Origin: Chondrus crispus
Taxonomy: Eukaryota > Rhodophyta > Florideophyceae > Gigartinales > Gigartinaceae
NCBI RefSeq assembly: GCF_000350225.1
Contig: NW_005179239.1
Location: 33,155-97,154, forward strand
DNA: 64,000 nucleotides
Reading direction: 5' to 3'
Part shown: positions 55,306 to 64,000 of the stretch, in pieces
Numbering within the stretch: position 1 is the first letter of the stretch
Layout of the letters: every line of letters begins with the position of its first letter
Position numbers and translations under genes: made by a program
The notes under the pieces: model-generated
The model's database searches: none
Seen by the model: only the letters and a program-made list of their open reading frames with translations
What the model was told of the DNA's origin: nothing

Positions 55306-56694
55306 AGGTCCGGTTGACAGGAGCTCTGTGCGTGGGGTGTAACGTCCTCTGCCGTGCGTTCCACACGGTTTTTGTTTGTGGCTTTTTTTGCCTTTTTGTT
55401 TTTTTTGCGAAGCTTTTTCCCTTCGGATGTGAGCTGGGCACTTTCCGATCCATTCGCAGCCTCTCTTTTGCGACCCATGTTCAAGTAATGTGCGGGATGA
55501 TGGGAAAAAAGTTGGTGTGGAGACGGGCCGGAAAGTGGATCAGGGGGTGTGAGGGGGGGTGGTGGTGGTGGAACGGCGTTAAAGTACAAAGGATAAGGAG
55601 CTGCAAGTGGTAGGGCATATAGAGTACACGCGGGATTAATGCAGTGAAAGGCCGCAGAGCTGGTCGAGTTCGCCAGGGAAAAGGGCGGGCATTTTTGAAA
55701 GCAGTGGGATTGTGCACCCACAGCAGTCTCAGAAGTCACCCAGCCACCGTCATGCTACAGATACACTACTTGTAGTGAGAAAATAAAGCAGCACGCGACT
55801 TGTTGCCGCGATGGAGCCAGCAGATGCCACGCTTGTAAACTTTGATCGCTCATCGTCGTGGCCGCACGAGCTGGCCACCGTAACATTAGTACGTGATCCG
55901 TATGATCTGTCTTTACCCGACGGTACACTACTCCCATTCCCAGCCGTGTAGCGGCACCAGATCATCAGAAACCGTATTCCATTAACCGTTACACACAGAG
56001 AAAATGCGATACTGTGTGGCGATGGGTGAACAAATTTCACCCATCGCTTATGATCAAGCATCGCTTGAGTACTGTAAAGGGGACAACGACAAAACATTAT
56101 TATGAAAAAGGTACTCTTTCGCGGAGTGGGGGTTGTTTTCCGTCAAATCGGATGGGTTGAGGTCGGATGAGGTCGAGCAGACAGGAAATGACTGGCGAGT
56201 AGCGCGATTGAGGATAGAGCTGGCGCCGCGAAAGGAGTGCGAGCAGCTACAGGGTACGTGTATTTACTCGTGGTCTAACGAGAACAAATGTCACCCATCG
56301 TTTATGATCAAGCAACTTGCTGGATCATAAACGACGAGTGAATGATTGAACGCTTGACTAAAGGGGACAACGACGAAACAATATCATAGAGAAGGCACTC
56401 CTTCGCAGAGGGGGGGAGGGGGCTTTACCCGTATGCAAAGAGCGCACTCTCAGACAACGTAGAGGGATGTCAGCGCAAGGGACGTTCTTTGGCGTTCGCA
56501 CTGGCGTTTACGACTGTGAATGGGCACTGCAATGAAAAGAGCGTGAAGAAAAGGAGTGGAAACCCTGCACGACCTGCATTGTCATAAGACTGTACTTGAA
56601 TTAAAAAACCTTACACCGAATGCTGTATGAACGAAAATAGTCACTTACTGTAAACGCACAGTGTATCACCCCTCCATCTCCGTCTCCTGCATCA
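55306..56694. other. spacer with a degenerate ~100-bp direct repeat
   Basis: 56028-56129 and 56281-56411 share CACCCATCG, TTATGATCAAGCA and AAAGGGGACAACGAC, in that order. The minus-strand frame 55143-55739 is a Lys/Pro-rich continuation upstream of the recombinase without motifs and could hold its true N-terminus. Confidence 0.45.
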
Positions 56695-58863
56695 TTGGGA
56701 CGCCACGTCTTCACCCAACGCGCCGCCACTCCAGCATTCCCATGGGTTGAATCCCTATCGGCGCGATTGCCGATCCTCCCCGCACCAAAAAAACCCTCCA
56801 TCCCTGACATGGAAGCTGCACCAAAAAAACCCTCTATCCCTGACATGGAAGCTGCTGTCTCCCACCGACGTGCGAGTCGCGGCAGGCTTCCCACAACCCC
56901 GTGCGGCGCCATCGCCGGCTCCACCTCCTTCTCCGCTCGCAACGCAGAAGCCGACTGGAAGGCGTTTCGCCCTCTGCAATCTATATATCTAGACTCCGAG
57001 CTCGCCGTTATACGTCTCGCTGTCGCCGGCCACCCGATCTCCGACTACTTTCAGCGCTGCAAAACGGCGCGTCAGGCCCCGTCTCGTGACCTCGCCTACG
57101 AGATCGAGCAGATGTTCCCCTCGCCGCTGCGAGGCACGTCACTCGTCTACGCCAGGTGCTCAACAAACGCTCTGTGCCTCATGAGCATACCGCTTGGGTA
57201 AAGAAAGCTATCATTACCATGCTGAAAGCACCCATAGCCGCGTTTCTCGAAATTGCGGATATGCTCGCGGAAAACGCGATGCAGAGTGTTGGCAAGCGCA
57301 ATCATCATCAAAGGATACGTGCCGCCCTGAATCGTATGCTCATGTATCTGTCAGACTACTGGCGGTATACGATGGATCATGACACCGCAAAAAATGCCGC
57401 CCAGATGCTCCAGGTTTTCAGCCCAAGTGATCCTGAGGCTCATTTCAGATTAGCTATGAATCTTGCCATGTTGTGCAACGGAAATCAAGCTATTCGCCCT
57501 TTCTTTCATTACTGTGTCTTTCTTGCTAACAGAAAAGTATGCGTCATGCATAAAGAAGCTACTGTGGTGAACAAGTTTGTGCAGGGGCTCTCGTGTCATT
57601 ACTTGGTTGAAACTCCCGACCGACGCCGCCCTGTGCTAGAGCTAGAAAAGCAACGCTTCTTTGCTCTCCTCATCAAAACCTTGTGGACTCTTCTCGGAAA
57701 CGATTTAAAAATGGGGACAGACTCTGTGCGACGAATGCTCCTTTGGGAATCCGCTGAATCCTTCATGCAGCAGAAGCGGAGTGTATCCGCCGAGAAAATG
57801 AGGAACGTCGTCGGTGCTATTATGTTTGTGCACCACAGATGCAGCGCAAAGGGCAGTGCCGGAGAAAAACTGCTTCCGCAATGGGATCTCGCAGACTTTC
57901 TTGTCGGCCGCTTCCTTCACATCGCATGCCTGAAATACTCACAGACACTGCATGCGGTGTACACTGCGATGCAGAAGCGCAAGAAGAATCGTCGAAGAAC
58001 TATACAAAAAAACGGCGCCTACGAAACTCAAATATTGCGGACCGTGACAAGGATGTGGCCCTGGGGTATGAAATGTTCACAGAACACGTGAACATTGATG
58101 CAACTGCACCCTCCCTCGGAGCCATCAGCGTTTTAGCGCAGTACTGGTCTAACTCGCGTGCTGCTCCCTCTCCTGCATTAAAAATGAAGCCTCCAGATCG
58201 AACGCTTAAGGCCCTGCAAGATGTGAGCGTGGCATTTGAGAATATCGAAAAGCTGACGTGCACCGGCCCTCTCGCCAACCACATTGAGAATAAAATCCGC
58301 GGTGGGCATGGGGGACGCATCCCTGCTATGCCCGAAGACTTGACGTTCTGCCATTTTCTACCGTGTCAGGATCAGGACATGTTCCACCAAACAGCGTGTC
58401 ATGAGGTACCTCTGGCATCCATTCTTGAAAAGACGGAAGAAGGGATCATCATGCCAGCTGTCAAGTCGATGTGTGATCAATCGAATGAATCACTCGTAGC
58501 CATGACTGCGCAGCTGCATTTAGAGGAATTTAGTCTTCTTGCAGCGAAGGAAGTCATGAGTCCAGACAGTGCTGTACGGCTCGACCGTCCTGCCGCATGC
58601 CACTTGGTGTGTATGACGATCCGAAAATGTCGGATTCAGATGCTCGTCAAGGACTTGAAGAAGAAGAAGAAGAAGAAGAAGGAGGCAGGGGGCGGGCATA
58701 TTCGGAGAGGAATCGAGTTGTGAGCAGGCCGAAGAGGAAGCCGGCGGCACTGCCCAAGAAGGCGAACCGCATCCATCACTGGGACCGCCGAGAGCATCCA
58801 TTGCTGAGCCAGAAGATGACATTCACGAAACGATTACCCCGGGCGGACTCGGTGCGCAGGTGA
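56695..58863 (+). pseudogene. EST1/SMG7-like protein, split by frame changes
   Basis: Three to four plus-strand frames join into one plausible protein. N-terminal: WKAFRPLQSIYLDSELAVI (56956 onward). Middle (57130-58000): RMLMYLSDYWRYTMDHDTAK, PSDPEAHFRLAMNLAMLCNG and AIRPFFHYCVFLANRKVCVM, a TPR-like run placed as in the 14-3-3-like part of EST1/SMG7 proteins. Downstream, MPEDLTFCHFLPC (58328-58366) resembles their conserved P-E-D-x-x-L-x-G-F-x-P-L block. The last part is acidic then basic (EEEEEEEEGGRGR, SRPKRKPAALPKK). EST1/SMG7 proteins act in telomerase recruitment or nonsense-mediated decay. One frame change falls in a run of seven A (58006-58012) and another in a GAA repeat near 58660. 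A 36-bp duplication (56782-56853) repeats KKPSIPDMEAAP. Introns are an alternative to frameshifts. Confidence 0.45.
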
Positions 58864-59620
58864 GGAAAAGGCAGCGCGTTTCGGGTACTTCCACGGCATC
58901 TCTCGTGCCGTGACCTATGCCCGCTTCCCTAACAAATCGGAGCAGTGCGCAGCATTTCTTGGGAGACGCTACAGTACTTTATAATTAAAATTGGAAGCTA
59001 CAGCTCGCATTTAGAAATAAATACTGTAGTGTCCATTAGGTCCAGCTGTGCACTGCGGTCAACTGGAATTAGGAAAGAGACAACAAATGCAACACATGCT
59101 GGGTCGCGATCCGTAACTGATGAAATACTACTACTATACATTGCATCGCTTTGGCGGAGGTAAAGAAGCTTTTCAAATTGTAAATGCGACTACAGTACCA
59201 CACGAACGCCAAAAAGTTTTATGCGGAGAAAAAATACACACCCTACTCTCGAGATTCCAGTCCGTCTGTCCGTCCAGGGGACCACAAATGGTGAATCATT
59301 CGTTCCAAACTCTGACCGAGGACACAGAGATAGAGAGAATCAAGCCCCAAGCCCCAGTCTCGGACGGTCTCTCATAACACCCGACTTCCCATTATTCACC
59401 GCAGAAACATCGCAAACCTTCACGTTGTCTACACCTCCTGGATAATATTCCGAGGTCGTACTACATCCCCATGAACTCCATCTCCTCATTGGTAAGGCCA
59501 GGTCCCATCCCGGCAACCATATCACCTTCGCCAATTTCACGGTCCTGCCTTCCTGCGCGTCGCTAATATTCGTGTAGTCGAGCTACTACGGAGAGATTGC
59601 TATTGAACGTTTCTCTTTGA
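58864..59620. other. no supported gene
   Basis: Short frames only; moderately AT-rich. Confidence 0.4.
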
Positions 59621-60010
59621 AACGCACCGAAAAAAGACGAATCGGGTTCAGAGAATCGAACCCAAAAGAACCATGACGAGGTTGGCAGTCTCGCAAAATG
59701 GTTTCTTATCATTGGTGGCATCGCTTTTTTCACGTCCCTCTTTCAGGTCAGGTTGCAACTCATGGTAGCACATCGCGTTTGTGCGAGACTGAGAAGGAAG
59801 TTTTTTGAAAGTCTAATGTCTCAAGATTACACCTGGGTCGATCAGAACGATGGTGGCGAGCTTACCGCACGAGTAGCGGGTGATGTCAATTTGATCCAGG
59901 CGGGAATTGGAGATAAAGTTACCAGTGCAATTCAATTTACGTCCATGTTTGTCCTTGGCGTCATCGTTGCCTTTGTGTATGGCCCCCTGCTCACACTCGT
60001 CATACTCTAA
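59621..60010 (+). pseudogene. fragment of an ABC transporter membrane domain (ABCB type)
   Basis: The frame opens after TGA 59618-59620 and ends at TAA 60008-60010. It encodes WFLIIGGIAFFTSLFQVRLQ, then AHRVCARLRRKFFESLMSQD, YTWVDQNDGGELTARVAGDV, NLIQAGIGDKVTSAIQF and a membrane helix FVLGVIVAFVYGPLLTLVIL. This is the first transmembrane domain of a P-glycoprotein-like exporter, from helix 2 through helix 4 including the coupling-helix region. No ATP-binding domain follows and no start precedes it, so it is an isolated piece, probably a relic of a duplicated gene or a single exon. Confidence 0.85.
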
Positions 60011-61830
60011 AAGGCTGAGAGTTATTTGAGGGACCCTGTGATGAGGTCTGACGATCATTGAAGTCACGACAAGGCAGCCAAGTAGGGTTGCGCCAGGACT
60101 CATACGTCGCGAAGTATTTCCTTGACGAGTCCTTGTTCAAATGGATCCCACCCTCCGTACCCTGTCCGTCATGGTCAGAGGACTGCACCGAGCATGTGAC
60201 GTGCGCCGAAACGCGACGTGATGCTCTACGAAAGCGGTTCGAATTATTGAATGTGCTCTTGCGTAATTAAAACAACACTGGACGCTTACGCTGTGCTACT
60301 ACAATTGTATGAGTGGAAACGAATGCATGATCAGATCCCCTTGAAGTCGAACGATTGAGCATCTTCGACTCAGAAATCAGGCCGATGCCAGCGTGTCGGC
60401 TGCGATCACAACATCGTTGGACACACCCAAGCATGAAGATATTTTGAAGAAGACGTACAGTACACACGCATTGTTTGCTATGTTTTCATATTATAATTTA
60501 GCTCAAAACATGATCACTGTGTAGAGAGGATTATTACGTCATGCTCAGCACACTGCGGAGCATGACGTCATGGTCACGTTTTGTAACGCAAATTGAGGCA
60601 CAGTACAGTGTATCAACCCTCGTGTTTCACGACAAATTTAACCTAAAAACATTGATTCGTTTTGTATCAGCTAAGGGCACGACAAGCAAAGTGCCAATGG
60701 CGGTACGGCTGCAAGATGATCATGCTCCTGGGGCTTTTTTTCTTCATATTGTATTTTTAATTCAAATCCTCAACACTGTAGAAACTGGCGGGGTAGAAAC
60801 TTGAATATTACGGAATACTCTGCAGATCATTGCGTCATGGTTTGTAAAGAAAGTATTTGAAATAAAAACATTAATAATAGCAATAATATGTAATTATAAT
60901 GTATCCATAATGTATACATGAAAAAATGTCTCAAATAATATACGAACAATGACTCCAGGGACTCGAATACTCGACGAATTTCCAGTGACACAAAATTCAC
61001 ATGCAGGAAAGCATTCCGCTCTGCCAAACATACATAACTGCAGCTCCACATAGAAAGCTGAACAAATGTCGGTCCGCCGCATCTTAATGAGAATAACATT
61101 TAACTAAATTACCAATGGTGCCGTTGAGCTACAAAATGTCATGATATCACGAGAGGTGCGCAAATTTAAATTCTATTTTTAAAGCCTGCAAGGTTTTTCG
61201 TACGAAGTACGCCACGTACATGTACGAGTGCATGAAAAAGACAGCCAGCACCATACCTCCATCACGACATTCTCATCAATACTTGGACTGGTTGTGGTTA
61301 TAGATAGGAATCTAGTAAACATTAAATATGCAAAACATCCTTGCCCCGAGAAATGGACCTCTTAAGGCCCATTTCCTCGCACTGCTGTCGTCTTCTGACG
61401 CCTTTCTCTGTCATCGTTGCTCTTCCATTTCGATATGTCTCTGAATAAGATTTTTGGACATCACGCAGTTTGCATCCGCCTTTTACAAGTTCAATCCTGA
61501 ATAAGTCATAGCACTTCTGCATCACTTTGAGAATGCTAGTACGGACCATGAATAGCTTCTTTCTTAGAGTATCCAAGTTGCGGTTTTGCTCGCATAACGT
61601 ACACTACGTGTCATGCCCTCTCATTTGCCAATATTAATAACGTTTAAGAAAACACGTCAACTGAGCACCTTCTCACTATCCCCTGTATGACTGAGTGTCG
61701 GATTACAACGTTAACAAATGATTTGTGGCTACCAAAAACCCATTTATCCGCATTGATTGGTATGCAAAGTTCTGGAACCAACAAGTACCCAAATCATTTC
61801 CTACTTCTTCCATCGAATTCGGCAGGAAAT
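60011..61830. other. AT-rich spacer, no supported gene
   Basis: Frames are short and without motifs. Contains the hairpin at 60537-60567. Confidence 0.4.
60537..60567. repeat. hairpin with CGTCATGCTC arms
   Basis: Arms 60537-60546 and 60558-60567 pair perfectly around an 11-base loop. GAGCATGACGTCA also occurs at about 45018. Confidence 0.8.
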
Positions 61831-62487
61831 CTATGTTTAGTTCCGGCGTCAGTTCCCGCGGGACGATACGTTTTTGGCACATGTCAGGATCGATACGTAA
61901 TGACAAAAAACGTATCGTCCAGGCCTGATTCGACGTATGTGCGATTTTGGTACTGCCTACGGTATATGGCCCAAAACGTATCGTGCCGGGCGGTTTTAAC
62001 GGCGACAGTTTTCTGGTGGGACGATACGTTTTAGGCCGATTTACACGGCGGCACCCCCATACGCGCTGTATTGGCAACATTGCTGTTGGGAATTTCTGAC
62101 TAAAATTTTGCCGACGGCGGCGCACAGCCAATAAAATGTCAGTGCGCAAAATAGTTTTTGCCGTGTGCGATTAGAGGCGCATGAGCAATATTATTAACTT
62201 CATATTTTATCACGTACCGTGTCCCTCGTCTGGCAAGATTGTCAGATGCCCAAAACGTATCGTGCTGGGTGGGGCAATTACAGCAGGCAGATTTAGTGGC
62301 AGGGCCTTATACTGCACTGACGGCGTCGCAGTGCGCATGTACGAGTTACACAATAAGGCGGCGTAATTTATGTCCTGAACATCAAAGCTTTCTAAGTTAT
62401 TTACTGCGCGAAATTGAAAAGCGCCGTATGCAGGTTTCGATGATCGAAATTGAAAAGCGCCGTATGCAGGTTTCGATGATCGTTGCC

Positions 62488-63115
62488 TCAACGACGCATT
62501 TTGGACGGGTGTGTCAGAGATGCGTTGGGGAGCGAGCTGAGGGGGTGCGAGAATGATGCGTTGGAAGGGGTGCCAGAATGCTACGTTGGAGAGGGGTGCG
62601 CTCGTGATGTGTTCTATAGGGGTGCGCTCATCATTAGTTTTAGAGAGATGCCAGAATGATACGTTCGAGAGGGGTGCTGCCACGACGCGTTCTAAGGGGG
62701 TGCGAGATTGATGCGTTCCGGAGGGGTGCGCCCATGATGCGGTCTGGAGGGGCGCGAGAACAATGCATTTTGGAAGGGTGCGAGAATGATACGTTCGGGA
62801 CGGGTGCGCCCACGATGCGTTCTGAAGGGGTGCGAGAATGATACGTTCGAGAGGGGTGCGCCCATGATGCGTTCTGGAGGGGCGCGAGAACGATGCGTTC
62901 GGAAGGGGTGCGCCCATGATGCGGTCTGGAGGGGCGCGAGAACAATGCATTTTGGAAGGGTGCGAGAATGATACGTTCGGGAGGGGTGCGCCCACGATGC
63001 GTTCTGAAGGGGTGCGAGAATGATACGTTCGAGAGGGGTGCGCCCATGATGCGTTCTGGAGGGGCGCGAGAACGATGCGTTTTGGAAGGGTGCGAGAATG
63101 ATACTTTGGAGAGGT
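62488..63115. repeat. minisatellite with GGGTGCG...ATGATGCGTT units, right copy
   Basis: Same unit as 46725-47215 but longer, with extra pairs of the two unit types. Confidence 0.9.
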
Positions 63116-63483
63116 CTACTCGCAAGACGCGTCTTGCAAGGGGCCTGAACGGTGCGTTTGCATGTTTCTTTTCTGTTTCAGCTACTTCGGTAGTAGATGG
63201 CCGTTACGAAAGCACAAGTGTAAATTTTGTGGGGTTGTTTGTGTAGTGGAGAAACAGCAAAACGGCACAATTGGTGAGCATAGCAGTTGGATATGGCGCG
63301 ACGTAGAAGATGTATAAATGAATGATTCAACAAAAACGGCGGGTAGTGATCGCACGGGCACATGGAAATGTGAGGATCGCTGTGACATGTGAATGGTTCC
63401 GTTTTCGAGAAGATTGAAGCTTTCTATCGTTGAGAGTTTATTGAAAATGTGGTCCTAATACTGCAGTATGTGGATATCGAAAA

Positions 63484-64000
63484 CTACTGGCAGTCCAGTT
63501 GGAGAAGACCTTGATGTATGGCCCAAGCCAGTGGGAGCCATATTGTCAGAGGCATATCGTCGTTATTCTCGTCAGCGGACTCCATGGATGCATCCGAGAA
63601 GATGACGGCTAAGTCCTTCTCAGTGACCCGGGCCGGGCGGTCACGGAGAACGGAGTTGAAGCGGGAAAGGATTTCGGAAGGGAACAGGTTTTCAGCGATC
63701 TGTTGCTGGAAAGACTTCATTCGCCAAAGGTTCCAGGCGAGTGATATCATAGGACGTAGATCGCAACGACCGTATTGGCCGAATGTGGGGTGAAGTGGTT
63801 GGCCAAGGCAGTGCGAGAGGCGGCAATCATAGCACTTGAGAGGGACTTTTCTTGGGACGGGGCAAGACGGGACGAAATGGGTCGTAGAGAAACAGGCATA
63901 GCAGCTTCTTTCCATGAATGGACAGTCATTCTGAGGATGTTCCGTACCGGAACGGCAGGGAGAAGCGTGGCATAAGAGACACGTCGTCTTGGTTAGGAAG
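63484..64000 (-). CDS. 3' end of a second telomere-linked-helicase-like gene (partial)
   Basis: Minus-strand frame open from the window edge to TAG at 63484-63486. It encodes the Cys/His tail (CHASPCR, CPFMERSCYACF, CYDCRLSHC) and the helical C-terminus (LAWNLWRMKSFQQQIAEN, VIFSDASMESADENNDDM), ending LAWAIHQGLLQLDCQ. The last block shows that the natural end is 63484: the left copy stops 13 codons earlier because its TGG has become TGA. Differences from the left copy within the coding part are few. The helicase part lies outside the window, so completeness cannot be judged. Confidence 0.85.
   Translation of the reverse strand, partial: FLTKTTCLLCHASPCRSGTEHPQNDCPFMERSCYACFSTTHFVPSCPVPRKVPLKCYDCRLSHCLGQPLHPTFGQYGRCDLRPMISLAWNLWRMKSFQQQIAENLFPSEILSRFNSVLRDRPARVTEKDLAVIFSDASMESADENNDDMPLTIWLPLAWAIHQGLLQLDCQ

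Larger units (their letters stand above)
61831..64000. repeat. large direct duplication, right copy (runs off the window)
   Basis: Starts at CTATGTTTAGTT, as does 46095. The offset between copies grows from 15,736 at the start to 15,911 at the end, because the right copy has more minisatellite units and a tandem 36-bp duplication at about 62409-62480. Confidence 0.92.

Noticed and set aside
62210..62995. 261-codon minus-strand frame with repeated Ser/His/Pro/Arg peptides
   Set aside because: It is the minisatellite read in one of several open frames; the unit length, not selection, keeps it open.
1..64000. A variant genetic code in which TGA, TAG and TAA are sense codons
   Set aside because: All three stops are affected, intact genes end normally, and the duplicate helicase copies show TGG in one and TGA in the other, which means mutation.

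Overview
The window looks like nuclear DNA of a eukaryote with few introns and roughly balanced base composition. My best guess is a red alga or a similar protist. This is inference from the mix of a Ty3/gypsy chromovirus, PIF/Harbinger, CACTA-like and pogo-like DNA transposons, an NB-ARC/WD40 gene, a mitochondrial-type ClpX, a bZIP basic region and a telomere-linked-helicase-like gene. I see no operons, rRNA genes, convincing tRNA genes or CRISPR arrays. Most of the 64 kb is transposon or decayed gene, and only a few reading frames look intact: the chromodomain ORF, clpX, the SANT-like ORF, a protein-kinase-like gene and a few unknown ORFs.

Layout. 1-5.7 kb: 3' part of a Ty3/gypsy element (gag, pol, and a separate chromodomain ORF). 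5.7-10.7 kb: no gene seen, with a 162-bp tandem duplication. 10.7-14.5 kb: minus-strand relics, including a Sel1-repeat pseudogene. 16-18.5 kb: a CATGCAAGCC-type array and a large unknown minus-strand gene with one internal TGA. 19.5-20.5 kb: end of a CACTA-like transposase. 22.8-23.9 kb: a tyrosine recombinase with one TAA. 24-27.9 kb: an AT-rich island full of palindromes and direct repeats. 27.93-37.30 kb: a 9,375-bp unit bounded by 51-bp terminal inverted repeats that differ at one base and flanked by TCA on both sides. It holds a HARBI1-like transposase at one end and a SANT-like accessory gene at the other, with clpX and a broken bZIP gene between them. 37.3-39.8 kb: NB-ARC/WD40 pseudogene. 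40.0-40.6 kb: pogo-type MITE. 40.8-41.7 kb: kinase-like gene. 46.1 kb to the end: subtelomere-like DNA. A 2-kb block occurs twice in direct orientation (46,095 and 61,831), each copy carrying a 26-bp-type minisatellite and the 3' end of a recombinase-RecQ-zinc-finger gene. The interval between the copies contains a degenerate TTAGG-rich array, a SUMO-motif gene, a second tyrosine recombinase, an EST1/SMG7-like gene and an ABC-transporter fragment.

Two themes tie the window together. First, damage: gene after gene is interrupted by one or a few TGA, TAG or TAA codons that a single C-to-T or G-to-A change could create from CGA, CAG, CAA or TGG. One of these is seen directly, because the left copy of the duplicated helicase gene has TGA where the right copy has TGG. 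Second, mobility: three separate tyrosine-recombinase-like genes and at least five transposon classes lie in 64 kb, and one of the transposons appears to carry a housekeeping gene.
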